DNA of 32,182 bases from UBA1081 sp045537555 (lineage in GTDB: Bacteria > Bacillota > Clostridia > Oscillospirales > Acutalibacteraceae). Made by a program: the position numbers and the translations under genes. Within the stretch, counting starts at the first letter, position 1, and the number at the start of each line of letters is the position of its first letter. Location of the stretch: the NCBI GenBank assembly GCA_045537555.1, contig JAZSPR010000148.1:1-32182 (forward strand), in the 5' to 3' direction. Of this stretch, positions 17,205 to 24,609 are shown in pieces. Under the pieces are notes generated by a model. It worked only from the letters and a program-made list of their open reading frames with translations. It had not been told where the DNA came from and searched no databases.

Positions 17205-17372
17205 CCATTGCGAAAGCAATGGCATATCATCGCCGAAGGCGTATATCATCACACGAAGTGTGCATATCATCAGCCGTCAGGCTGTATTGCTTCCGCAATG
17301 ATGATATACAGAACTAAAGTTCTGATGATATGCAATTCCTGCGAAATTGATGATATACACGGCTCCGCCGTG
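17205..17372. repeat. Hairpin comb with ATATCATC / GATGATAT linkers
   Basis: Eight small hairpins of different sequence follow one another: CCATTGC-GAAA-GCAATGG; GCC-GAA-GGC; ACAC-GAA-GTGT; CAGCC-GTCA-GGCTG; ATTGC-TTCC-GCAAT; CAGAAC-TAAA-GTTCTG; CAATT..AATTG; CACGGC-TCC-GCCGTG. The linkers before the centre are (C/G)(T/C)ATATCATC, three times. The linkers after it are the reverse complement GATGATAT(A/G)C, three times. The whole is an inverted array whose linkers can pair across the centre, leaving the small hairpins as side branches. It is non-coding and sits at the convergent end of ssrA and the sulfatase gene. Confidence 0.8.
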
Positions 17373-17387
17373 ATTGTATTTATCTTA

Positions 17388-18794
17388 TCAGAACCTCTTC
17401 CAGAAGTCCTTGCCCCAGGGGTGGGACTGTTCTTCCCATTCATCACGGTGGGTGAGGATTTTCGCTCTCATTTCGTTGACTTTTTCTTTATATTTTTCAT
17501 CCGTGGCGAGGTTTTTTGTCTCCCACGGGTCATTTTTTATGTCATAGAGGAAAGTCCACTTATCCTCTTCCTCATCGCCGTTGCGGTATTCGATAAGCTT
17601 GTAATTTTCATCCTTTACGCCACGGACAAATTGGTCAAAAATCAGGTAAAGTTCATCACGGAATTTTTCACCGTGCTGTCCGTCGAGAAGATGTGCAAAG
17701 CTTCTGCCGTCAACGGAATCGGGCACACTGAGTCCGACCTTTTCACACAGAGTAGGGAAAATATCATAAAGGTAAACATAAGCATCGTTGCGTGTGTCGG
17801 GGGCAATGTCAGGACCTGCCATGATAAGGGGAATACGGACACCGTGCTCGTAAATATCCTCTTTTCCGAGCCATCCGTGCTGACCCACAGCGAGACCGTT
17901 GTCTCCCGTAAAGACGATGATTGTGTTATCCTCTTCGCCGAACTCGTGAAGTGCATCTAAAAGTCTGCCGATTTCGTGGTCAAGGTGTGTTATCATTGCA
18001 AAATACTCGGCAATGTGGCGCCTGATTTCCTTTTCGTCACGGGGATATGCGGCAAGATGCTCGTCACGATGCACCATAAGGGGGTAATTTGTATCAATAA
18101 TCTCCTGAAAATTAGGAGGAAGCTTAATTTCGTCCGCATTATACATCTGACGGAATTCATCGGGCATTGTCCTCGGGTCGTGGGGTGCAAGATATGCGAG
18201 ATACATAAAGAAGGGATTTTCTTTTCCCGTGTTTTTATTCAGCAGTTCAATCGCCGCATCGGTAAGCAGAGTGCTTGAGTGCTTGCCGGGGTCAAACTCG
18301 TCACAATGCTGCTGTTGAGGATGATTGTCACCATAGAAATCCACAACAAAATTTATCACATTATCATATTCACCTGTGGGGTCGTAACGGCAGGTAGGCA
18401 CATTCCAATGGTCCCACATTCCGCCGAAGAAAATCTTTGCGCCCTGAGTGAAGCTGCGTGCATAGGCAGGGCAACCGTTGTGCCATTTGCCGAGACCGAT
18501 AGTCTCATATCCGTTGTTTTTAAATGTTTCTGCGACAGTTTTATGCTCTTCGGGGATGTTTCCGCCCAGCTCCTCAAGGTGAAAAGGGGTTCTGCCTGAA
18601 AGAATCATTGCACGGCTGGGCATACAGACTGCTCCACAAGTACCCCCTGCAATATGGGCATGTGTAAAAGCCATACCTCTTTTTGCAAGGGCATCAAGAT
18701 TCGGTGTAATGATTTCATCGTTTCCGAGGGCGTGAATTGTATCAAAACGCTGATCGTCGGTGACGATAAACAAAACATTCGGTTTCTTTGCCAT
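17388..18794 (-). CDS. Type I sulfatase, cytoplasmic
   Basis: This enzyme hydrolyses sulfate esters (468 residues). It carries the sulfatase signature C57-M-P-S-R61, in which the cysteine must become formylglycine, metal ligands D13-D14 in FIVTDDQ, and the distal GDNGLAVGQHGWLGKEDIYEHG region. There is no signal peptide, so the substrate is probably imported. The closest named families are choline-sulfatase/arylsulfatase-like enzymes; the substrate (host glycan, choline sulfate or other) is not readable from sequence. No anaerobic sulfatase-maturing enzyme gene is in the window. The start is the ATG at 18794 behind AGGATG; a longer in-frame extension upstream covers the promoter. Confidence 0.92.
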   Translation of the reverse strand: MAKKPNVLFIVTDDQRFDTIHALGNDEIITPNLDALAKRGMAFTHAHIAGGTCGAVCMPSRAMILSGRTPFHLEELGGNIPEEHKTVAETFKNNGYETIGLGKWHNGCPAYARSFTQGAKIFFGGMWDHWNVPTCRYDPTGEYDNVINFVVDFYGDNHPQQQHCDEFDPGKHSSTLLTDAAIELLNKNTGKENPFFMYLAYLAPHDPRTMPDEFRQMYNADEIKLPPNFQEIIDTNYPLMVHRDEHLAAYPRDEKEIRRHIAEYFAMITHLDHEIGRLLDALHEFGEEDNTIIVFTGDNGLAVGQHGWLGKEDIYEHGVRIPLIMAGPDIAPDTRNDAYVYLYDIFPTLCEKVGLSVPDSVDGRSFAHLLDGQHGEKFRDELYLIFDQFVRGVKDENYKLIEYRNGDEEEDKWTFLYDIKNDPWETKNLATDEKYKEKVNEMRAKILTHRDEWEEQSHPWGKDFWKRF

Positions 18795-18828
18795 AACAAC
18801 ACATCCTGAAATTATATTTCTGATTCTG

Positions 18829-18857
18829 ATTATAGCACACATTACCTGCCGTTTCAA
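18829..18857 (-). promoter_or_regulatory. Promoter of the sulfatase gene
   Basis: On the minus strand TTGAAA (18852-18857), 17 nt, TATAAT (18829-18834). It lies in the short gap after the HEPN gene, so the sulfatase is independently transcribed. Confidence 0.75.
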
Positions 18858-18916
18858 TTGGGTATTGAGATTGTGTTTAGCTAAAAAACCGAAGTGCAAT
18901 GACTTCAGATCTTTTT

Positions 18917-19249
18917 TTACTCATCCGACAACAGTTCCAATAAATCAGGAATATCATTTTTCAATGTTTCATACACGATATTCAAATCAACATTGCCGTA
19001 ATCGTGAACAATACGATTTCTGAAACCATATACGGCATTCCACGGAATATCAGGGTGCTTCTCTTTATATTCGTCTGAAAATTTTCTGCTGTTTTCTGAT
19101 ACCTGAATCATACGGAACAGCATGGAATCCAACAGAATCTCATTTGCGTTAAGTTCTTCAATATCGACATTATGCATCTGTGATGTGACAAAGGTCAGGT
19201 CTTTGATGATTTTCTGAAGATAGTAACTGTCGTTCTTTATGTTATCCAT
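18917..19249 (-). CDS. HEPN-domain toxin of an MNT-HEPN system (HepT-like, DUF86)
   Basis: This 110-residue all-helical protein carries R77-N-R-I-V-H82-D-Y84, the R-x4-H-x-Y motif of HEPN ribonucleases of the HepT type. Members cleave RNA and are inhibited by the partner nucleotidyltransferase, which in a characterised pair adds AMP to the motif tyrosine. The tyrosine is present here. Its ATG overlaps the end of the MNT gene by 8 nt, so the two are translationally coupled. I infer the toxin role from family and context. Confidence 0.85.
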   Translation of the reverse strand: MDNIKNDSYYLQKIIKDLTFVTSQMHNVDIEELNANEILLDSMLFRMIQVSENSRKFSDEYKEKHPDIPWNAVYGFRNRIVHDYGNVDLNIVYETLKNDIPDLLELLSDE

Positions 19250-19715
19250 AAATCTTCACCCCGTCCTTAAGTATTTCTTCCATGAGTTCAATATTATCCT
19301 TAAGTTGATTTACGTCAAGAACATCAACCTTTTTATGAAGTGCTGTGCGGATTTCTTCTACTAATCCGTAAAACTTCAAACCTTTAATGTTTGTAGAAAT
19401 AAGTAAATCAACATCGCTTAAAGGTGTTGCTTTGCCTTTTGCATAAGAGCCGAAAAGATAACAGTAATTCACATCGTAATCTTGGAATACTTTGGAGCAC
19501 TTTTTAACGATGTCGCTTATTTCAAGAATTCCGTGTTCTTCATCGATTATATTTGTCTTTTTCAGAATATCAAGGATGTAGTTGTATTTAATTGTATCTG
19601 CCTTTTCCGGTTCGTTTTCGTAGGATTTATATGACCGTAAAGATATACCGACCAAATCAGCAACCTGCTGTTGCGTCATTTTCTTTTCAGTTCGTAAAGC
19701 TTTTAACTCGCCCAT
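19242..19715 (-). CDS. HTH-MNT fusion: antitoxin nucleotidyltransferase with XRE domain
   Basis: This 157-residue protein has two parts. Residues about 1-58 form an XRE helix-turn-helix (MGELKALRTEKKMTQQQVAD, then SLRSYKSYEN). Residues about 66-157 are a minimal nucleotidyltransferase with G89-S90 and D101-V-D103 (GS...DVD) plus a later acidic residue in KKVDVLD. The MNT part is the expected AMPylating antitoxin for the HEPN protein encoded next. The fused HTH would let the same protein repress its own promoter, which has two dyads with the right layout. ATG 19715 is chosen because GGAGGTG (19721-19727) precedes it; the longer frame runs back into the promoter. Confidence 0.88.
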   Translation of the reverse strand: MGELKALRTEKKMTQQQVADLVGISLRSYKSYENEPEKADTIKYNYILDILKKTNIIDEEHGILEISDIVKKCSKVFQDYDVNYCYLFGSYAKGKATPLSDVDLLISTNIKGLKFYGLVEEIRTALHKKVDVLDVNQLKDNIELMEEILKDGVKIYG

Positions 19716-19733
19716 ATTTGCACCTCCGAGTTT

Positions 19734-19787
19734 AGTATAGTGCAAAATTTACACTTTGTCAATATCATAAGTGCAGATTTTGCACTT
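19734..19787 (-). promoter_or_regulatory. Promoter and twin operators of the HTH-MNT/HEPN operon
   Basis: On the minus strand TTGACA (19757-19762), 17 nt, TATACT (19734-19739). The dyad AGTG-N9-CACT (19739-19755) fills the spacer between the -35 and -10 boxes. A second dyad, AAGTGCA-N5-TGCACTT (19769-19787), lies just upstream with centres 31 bp apart, and the bases around the two are similar. This is the classic arrangement for repression by the HTH domain of the antitoxin. The predicted transcript starts only about 12 nt before the ATG. Confidence 0.75.
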
Positions 19788-19836
19788 TGTAATATTATAT
19801 GCAAATACGAGTATTTTATGTCCGCTATAAAACAGC

Positions 19837-19877
19837 AAAAACAGCGAATCAGCAATTAAGTGCCGATTCACTGTTTT
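19837..19877 (-). terminator. Terminator of the GH16 gene
   Basis: A 17-bp stem with a few wobble pairs (19837-19853 with 19861-19877), followed on the minus strand by TTTT, begins 5 nt after the GH16 stop codon. Confidence 0.8.
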
Positions 19878-19881
19878 AATT

Positions 19882-20736
19882 TTATACCATATTCTTATAC
19901 TGATAAACTCTTACGTAATCAACAATAAATTCAGCTTCTTCACCGGGGGCATTTTCTCTCTGTGAGGGAATGCCGTCTTCACCGCGCATTTCAACTGAAA
20001 GGATAAGATATTCGGGATTTTGACTGACACCGCCATATGATGTACGGAATGTTTCAACACCGTTGATATAGAAAATGTATTCATCCTCATTCCATTCAAG
20101 ACCGTATGTGTTATATTCCTCATAAGGATTGTTCCTGATAAGGAATCTCTTTGCACCAAGTTTCTGATGGTCGTCACCATAGCCGTCGAAATGAAGGTTT
20201 GATGAAATGTTTCTGTTAAAGAACTTTTCGTATCCGTCACTTTCAAAAATATCGATTTCCGTGCCGTCCTGTCCGCTGCCGTCAACTTCATAGACACCGT
20301 CATTCATAAGCCAGAATGCACTCCAGATGTCAGCACCCTTGGGAAGGATGCATCTGCATTCAAAATAACCGAACTTCTGACTGAAACCGTTGAGAGCATC
20401 TGCATCCGTATCGACACCTGCAGAATACCAGCCTGCACCTTCGCCGCCCATACCCTCTTCAAGGTATACTACGGGAATAACAAGGTTTCCGTCTTTTGTT
20501 TCGGCAAGATACTGATTCCAGTAACTTCCCTTTCTTGCTTCTGTCTTATTGCCGTACTGATAATGACCTGACCATACACTTCTGTCAAGCTCGCCCTCAA
20601 ATTCATCTGAGAAAGTAAGCTCAAACTTATCCATATCAACCTCTTCACCCATGGGGTAACAAGGAATACCGATAAGCACACAAAGTGACATGATAAGAGA
20701 AGTGAGCATTGAAATAACAGGTTTTAAAAATTCCAT
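19882..20736 (-). CDS. Secreted glycoside hydrolase family 16 (beta-glucanase-like)
   Basis: This 284-residue enzyme probably cleaves beta-1,3/1,4-glucans or a related polysaccharide outside the cell. Residues 1-27 are a hydrophobic signal peptide or membrane anchor. The GH16 beta-sandwich follows: LTFSDEFEG at the start, FGYFECRCILPKG, and the catalytic motif E160-I-D-I-F-E165 with nucleophile and acid/base two residues either side of the aspartate. The end FIVDYVRVYQY is typical. Subfamily (laminarinase, lichenase, agarase-like) cannot be fixed by eye. AAAAGGAG precedes the ATG. It follows the phosphoribosyltransferase gene by 79 bp with a weak terminator between. Confidence 0.9.
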   Translation of the reverse strand: MEFLKPVISMLTSLIMSLCVLIGIPCYPMGEEVDMDKFELTFSDEFEGELDRSVWSGHYQYGNKTEARKGSYWNQYLAETKDGNLVIPVVYLEEGMGGEGAGWYSAGVDTDADALNGFSQKFGYFECRCILPKGADIWSAFWLMNDGVYEVDGSGQDGTEIDIFESDGYEKFFNRNISSNLHFDGYGDDHQKLGAKRFLIRNNPYEEYNTYGLEWNEDEYIFYINGVETFRTSYGGVSQNPEYLILSVEMRGEDGIPSQRENAPGEEAEFIVDYVRVYQYKNMV

Positions 20737-20775
20737 TTAAATTTCTCCTTTTTTATCTATGTATCATACAAACAA

Positions 20776-20801
20776 TGCCGACTACTGTGGCGCAGTCGGC
20801 A
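20776..20801 (-). terminator. Weak terminator after the phosphoribosyltransferase gene
   Basis: An 8-bp stem TGCCGACT/AGTCGGCA with a 10-nt loop is followed on the minus strand by TTGTTTGTAT, a poor T-run. Partial read-through into the GH16 gene is likely. Confidence 0.5.
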
Positions 20802-20815
20802 GATTGTGTTTCTGA

Positions 20816-21460
20816 TTACAGCTTTGAATAACCGTAACAATTGATAAGTGCATCAATTTTGACTTTATCTTTACAAAGCGGGCATTCGTGAGAAGGAACT
20901 GAGAAATAATCGGGAAGGTCGTTAGGATTGAAAACGCTGTCAACCTGATAACCTGCAATTTCTTCTGTTGTTGCGAAGATTGAACCGATACCGACAACCT
21001 CACCGCCGTAATATTTAACAGCTTCAATCGCATTCTTGACTGTGTTACCCGAAGCAACGGAAACAGCAAGAACGAGAACATGCTTATCCTTAACCATAGG
21101 AACGATATTGTCACGGAGAAGGAGCTGAGATGAGCCTGTCATTTCCGGAGTGACAACATAAATTGTCTGATGAGCATTTATATTCATGAAATCATGCTTT
21201 GTGAGTTCTTCCGCAAGGCAGGTGCCGATAACTTCCGTACCGTCAAGACAAAGAATTGTGTCAACGATTCTTGTATTATAGTTATAATTACGGCAAATTT
21301 CTTTTGCTACTGCCTTTGCTTCTGAAAGTCTTGATTTCTGAGCGGCAACATCAATATAGTAGTTGCTGTGAGAATGTGTTGAAGCAAAATGTCCCTTTGA
21401 AGCACGAAGGAAAAGGTCGCTGTGTTCTGTCGTAATTTTTGATACTTTCTGTGTAGGCAT
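20816..21460 (-). CDS. PyrE-like phosphoribosyltransferase with atypical PRPP loop
   Basis: This 214-residue cytoplasmic protein has the fold signature of type I phosphoribosyltransferases: KGHFASTHSHSNYYID at residues 22-37, CLDGTEVIGTCLAEEL, and a PRPP-loop-like segment VLVLAVSVASGNT at 128-140. The two acidic residues usual in that loop (VDDVxxTGG) are replaced by neutral ones. From memory, a widespread Firmicute family of this type has the same change (LMASVTTGKT), so this is a family trait, not damage. A C-x-x-C pair (193-196) lies near the C-terminus. The substrate is unknown; orotate is possible but no pyrimidine genes are near. AAGGAGG precedes the ATG. Confidence 0.8.
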   Translation of the reverse strand: MPTQKVSKITTEHSDLFLRASKGHFASTHSHSNYYIDVAAQKSRLSEAKAVAKEICRNYNYNTRIVDTILCLDGTEVIGTCLAEELTKHDFMNINAHQTIYVVTPEMTGSSQLLLRDNIVPMVKDKHVLVLAVSVASGNTVKNAIEAVKYYGGEVVGIGSIFATTEEIAGYQVDSVFNPNDLPDYFSVPSHECPLCKDKVKIDALINCYGYSKL

Positions 21461-21506
21461 TAAGAATACCTCCTTGTTTTATTGGTTACACATATTATGT
21501 GTTATT

Positions 21507-21535
21507 ATTGTACAATAATAATCATTAAATTGCAA
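21507..21535 (-). promoter_or_regulatory. Promoter of the phosphoribosyltransferase gene
   Basis: On the minus strand TTGCAA (21530-21535), 17 nt, TACAAT (21507-21512), in an AT-rich gap after the terminator of the upstream gene. Confidence 0.65.
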
Positions 21536-21564
21536 GGTTTTTTGAACATTTTTATTAAACAAAT

Positions 21565-21594
21565 TAAAAAGGGATGTACCTTCCGATACATCCC
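21565..21594 (-). terminator. Terminator of the small membrane protein gene
   Basis: The 8-bp stem GGGATGTA/TACATCCC (21571-21578, 21587-21594) is followed on the minus strand by TTTTTAATTTG, a standard intrinsic terminator. Confidence 0.85.
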
Positions 21595-21603
21595 CCGTAA
21601 AAT

Positions 21604-22014
21604 TTAACTTCCGCAATCAAAAAGATTCTTTACAATACAAGCCGCTGAAGTTATTGCCAATGTAAACAATCCGAAAAGCAAACCTGTCAGAATTGAAGCA
21701 AGAATTCCGCCTGCCGCAATATCAACAAGAACAAGAATAAGGGAAAAAAGAACTGTTCCGAAAATGCCGACAAAAAGGGATGTCAGAGAAGTGCATAAGC
21801 AGGTGTTTGACTCCCTCTTACCTATAAACGGAGCCGCAACAAGTGACAGACCGAGAAGTCCCAACGCAACGCCGAAGAATATCCATAAAACAAACTGAGG
21901 AATTGCAATTATGCCCGAGAAGGTCAGGAATGTTGCAACGATACCGGCAATAACGCTCGCAATAACGGCAAGAATTGTACAATCACATTTAGTTTTGCAA
22001 CCGCAAATATTCAT
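21604..22014 (-). CDS. Small four-span membrane protein with Cys-rich N-terminus
   Basis: This 136-residue protein has four strongly hydrophobic segments (about 14-36, 40-62, 78-100, 103-126). Its short cytoplasmic-looking start, MNICGCKTKCDC, carries four cysteines in C-x-C/C-x-C spacing, which could bind metal. A CLC pair occurs in the loop and a cysteine two residues before the end. I do not recognise a named family. Its ribosome binding site is GGGGAGG. The gene is divergent from the amidase at 22102, sharing an 87-bp gap in which no convincing promoter pair was found. Confidence 0.75.
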   Translation of the reverse strand: MNICGCKTKCDCTILAVIASVIAGIVATFLTFSGIIAIPQFVLWIFFGVALGLLGLSLVAAPFIGKRESNTCLCTSLTSLFVGIFGTVLFSLILVLVDIAAGGILASILTGLLFGLFTLAITSAACIVKNLFDCGS

Positions 22015-22101
22015 AATATCACCTCCCCTAACACTATATGCATCAGCACACGGACAAGTGAATGACCCAACGCATATGATATGAGTGAAGGAGGTGTTTT
22101 T

Positions 22102-22584
22102 ATGAGAACGATTCAGTATAACAGACCTGAAGCTGTTGCATATGCGAGAAGATGGGCTTTAGGGAGAAATCCCCGTTATTATGATTTTTCCGAAATCGGC
22201 GGTGACTGCACAAATTTTGTTTCACAATGCATTTATGCGGGAGCAGGTATTATGAACTATACTCCCGATGTGGGGTGGTATTACCGCTCGCTTTATGACA
22301 GAGCGGCGGCATGGACAGGTGTTGAATATCTTTATAATTTCCTTACAACAAACCGTTCTTACGGTCCTTTTGCAAGCGAAGTCAATGAAAGTTCAGCCGT
22401 AGCGGGTGACATTATTCAGCTCGGCAACAGTTACGGTGATTTTTATCATTCGCTTTTTATTCTGAGGACTGAGCCGACTATTCTTGTTGCGGCACACACA
22501 AACGATGCACTCGACAGACCTTTATCAACTTATAATTATGCTGTCGCAAGGTTTTTACATATTGACGGAGTGAATACATACTGA
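22102..22584 (+). CDS. Small putative amidase (Amidase_6-like)
   Basis: This 160-residue protein resembles the putative amidase domain found in Firmicute sporulation and cell-wall proteins. Key features are the YARRWALGRNPRYYDF start, the presumed nucleophile C36 in GGDCTNFVSQC, H116 in DFYHSLFI, and AAHTNDALDRPL around 131-141, consistent with a papain/NlpC-like Cys-His site. There is no signal peptide, so it may act inside the cell or in a forespore. ATG 22102 is preferred because GAAGGAGGTG lies just upstream; the longer frame starts within that region. It stands alone between divergent and convergent neighbours. Confidence 0.82.
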   Translation: MRTIQYNRPEAVAYARRWALGRNPRYYDFSEIGGDCTNFVSQCIYAGAGIMNYTPDVGWYYRSLYDRAAAWTGVEYLYNFLTTNRSYGPFASEVNESSAVAGDIIQLGNSYGDFYHSLFILRTEPTILVAAHTNDALDRPLSTYNYAVARFLHIDGVNTY

Positions 22585-22589
22585 TACAA

Positions 22590-22627
22590 GAAAACGGCTT
22601 CGTCGTACGCCTGCGGCGACCGTTTTC
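22590..22627. repeat. Hairpin after the amidase gene
   Basis: Outer stem GAAAACGG (22590-22597) / CCGTTTTC (22620-22627) encloses a second TCGTCG/CGGCGA stem. There is no T-run, so it is more likely part of the adjoining repeat cluster than a proper terminator, though it may still protect or end the amidase transcript. Confidence 0.5.
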
Positions 22628-22630
22628 GGT

Positions 22631-22675
22631 TAGTCCATCGCCGTGCCCAAAGGGCAAATCGGCGGGACATATAAT
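22631..22675 (+). repeat. TAGTCC-hairpin-GGGACATATAAT element, copy 2
   Basis: Same ends as 17070-17121 (TAGTCCATC and GGGACATATAAT). The inner stem here is CGCCG-TGCCC-AAA-GGGCA-(AAT)-CGGCG, different in sequence but paired in the same layout. Confidence 0.65.
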
Positions 22676-22716
22676 TTTTTACTTTATAGGAAATGCAATT
22701 TCCTATAAAGTAAAAA
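22676..22716. repeat. Perfect 19-bp AT-rich hairpin
   Basis: 22676-22694 pairs exactly with 22698-22716 around a GCA loop, with T5 at one end and A5 at the other. It lies between the repeat copy and the terminator of the next gene, and could terminate transcription in either direction. Confidence 0.7.
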
Positions 22717-22717
22717 G

Positions 22718-22752
22718 AAAAACGATGCCGGTTGCTCGCCGACATCGTTTTT
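22718..22752 (-). terminator. Terminator of the PPC-like repeat protein gene
   Basis: The stem AAAAACGATG (22718-22727) / CATCGTTTTT (22743-22752), with a further CGG/CCG pairing inside, starts 3 nt after the stop codon and ends with a T-run on the minus strand. Confidence 0.85.
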
Positions 22753-22754
22753 GA

Positions 22755-24593
22755 TTATTCCAATGAAGTCATAAACATATATCTTGCTGTGTTGAAGTAA
22801 AGTCCCGTTTCAACAAGGATATAATATCTGCCTGCTTCGACATCTGCAGAAAGTGTGACTGCCTTGCTGTCCCAATCTGATGTTACAGATTCAATCACAT
22901 TGCCTTCCGTATCAACAACTGAAACAATCCAGCCTTCCTTGCCTGCTTCTTCCGTTATGACGTGACCGAATGCAACATTCAGCTTTCCTGCAGTTTCAAT
23001 ATCAATTGCGAAGTAGTCCTTATCAAAATCAGTACCCATTTCAACCATTGTACCGTTGACGGTGTCACCGATTGAAATAATATCTGCAGTATCGGGTTCG
23101 TTATTCGGCTCTGTTTCCCAGCCTGTGCTTTCAACAGACATAAGAATAAGTCTGTAAACAATTGAATTATGATAAAGATTGTCTGAATCTATACTTATAT
23201 AATATCTGCCTGTATCAAGACCGATTGACGGCGACTGAAGAACAGCCTGATTCCAGTCGGAAATCGTACTGTAAGCAACTCTGCCGTCTTCGGCTGTAAT
23301 TGTGATGTTCCAGCCGTCTTTTTCTTCGGCAAGGGCTTCGTGAATGAAGTCAAGAACAACAAAACCGTCTTTTTCCATTACAAATGTAAACCAGTCACGG
23401 TCAGATTTATCACTTCTCTGAGTGAGTGAACCAATCTTTTCGGTATTGATTTCAATTGTGTCTGCCGTTTCGGGAGTTTCGTTCGGTTCTGATTCAATTG
23501 CTGTATCCTTTGTAAAGGAAACATTGACAGAATAACCCACTTTGCTGTAATTATGCGAGTAAACGGTAAGATAATAATATCCGGGAGGAAGCCCCATTAT
23601 ACCGCTGTTTATCGATGTTTTTGCCATATCGGATGTTGCATAGAAATATTCGTTCCCCTCTGCATCCTCAATGCTCATTCTCCAGGCGATAGTTCCGTTC
23701 ATTCCTTCAACATCTTTTTCATGGTCAAAATAGAAAACGGTATAACCCTCTTCGGTTATCCTGAAAAGATAGCAGTCGGTGTCTTTTCTGTCATCGGAAT
23801 AAAGACTTGCTGAACCGTTGAATGTTTTATTAAGCGGAAGATGAGTGTATCTTGACTGAGAATCATTATATTCGGTTTCATAATCATTTGTTGCAGCAAA
23901 ACCAATTAGAACATCGTATTTATCTGCAGTATGTCCCGTAACACATTCAACAACAAGTCTGTAATTACCGGGAAGAATACCGATTGTTGATGACTGAACA
24001 CCTCTGCCGATATTCTCATATGAAAGCCTGTTTATTTCTCTGTAAGCTGTTGTTTTTCCCGTTCCGTCGGGAGAATATTCTTCATAAAGAGTGATATACC
24101 ACAGACATGCTGTATCGGTTGCTTCAACATGATTGAATGCATAAACAACTGCACCGCGCTCATCTGCCGTGAATGTATAAACTTTTTTTGAAACAGTTGT
24201 TGAAAGTGAGTCACGCATGATGTTATTAAGCATTGCGGGAACAACAATTGTTCCGTCATGCGATGCACCGTTATCTGACGGCATCTGATTTACCACGGAA
24301 TCCTTATCGGGTAAAATATCCTCGGGTTTAACAGCTGTATCTTCGGGGACCTTTGTTTCGGGTGTTTTATGATCATCCGTATTATATTTCGGAGTGGTTG
24401 CAACGGGCTGTATAAATTCAGGTTCATCTTTCTGAGTGTTCAGCTGAACAATTTCAGAGTTTTCTTTTTTCTCGGTTTCACCCGATGAAAAAGTACCGTC
24501 AAGAGAAACAATATTTACAGGAGAAGACAGCACAACAAGAACCGTAAGAATTACGGCAACAATTGTATTTTTAATACCTGAAACAGCTTTCAT
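22755..24593 (-). CDS. Secreted protein with four PPC-like beta domains
   Basis: This 612-residue exported protein has a signal peptide at about residues 1-32, then an acidic Pro/Thr/Lys-rich low-complexity linker (about 33-120). Four similar beta-sandwich modules follow, each with the pattern (E)xEPNxxxxTADxI...GxxxxxxDxDxFxFxxxxxGxxxxxFxH...GWxxxIxDxxG...GxYYxxVxS. The boundary motifs YETEYND, SEPNETPETAD and ETEPNNEPDTAD mark domain starts. This resembles the bacterial pre-peptidase C-terminal (PPC) family, usually substrate- or Ca-binding modules. No protease domain is attached, so a binding or structural surface role is more likely. The ribosome binding site AGGAG is 9 nt before the ATG. 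Confidence 0.8.
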   Translation of the reverse strand: MKAVSGIKNTIVAVILTVLVVLSSPVNIVSLDGTFSSGETEKKENSEIVQLNTQKDEPEFIQPVATTPKYNTDDHKTPETKVPEDTAVKPEDILPDKDSVVNQMPSDNGASHDGTIVVPAMLNNIMRDSLSTTVSKKVYTFTADERGAVVYAFNHVEATDTACLWYITLYEEYSPDGTGKTTAYREINRLSYENIGRGVQSSTIGILPGNYRLVVECVTGHTADKYDVLIGFAATNDYETEYNDSQSRYTHLPLNKTFNGSASLYSDDRKDTDCYLFRITEEGYTVFYFDHEKDVEGMNGTIAWRMSIEDAEGNEYFYATSDMAKTSINSGIMGLPPGYYYLTVYSHNYSKVGYSVNVSFTKDTAIESEPNETPETADTIEINTEKIGSLTQRSDKSDRDWFTFVMEKDGFVVLDFIHEALAEEKDGWNITITAEDGRVAYSTISDWNQAVLQSPSIGLDTGRYYISIDSDNLYHNSIVYRLILMSVESTGWETEPNNEPDTADIISIGDTVNGTMVEMGTDFDKDYFAIDIETAGKLNVAFGHVITEEAGKEGWIVSVVDTEGNVIESVTSDWDSKAVTLSADVEAGRYYILVETGLYFNTARYMFMTSLE

Positions 24594-24609
24594 TCAATCA
24601 ACTCCTCTC

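Noticed and set aside
17205..17372. CRISPR array
   Set aside because: Repeated words are only 8-10 nt, reverse orientation midway, and the variable segments are palindromes. No cas gene is nearby.
17187..17960. Long plus-strand open frame of 257 codons
   Set aside because: It runs through the hairpin comb and the antisense of the sulfatase; no ribosome binding site and no recognisable protein pattern.
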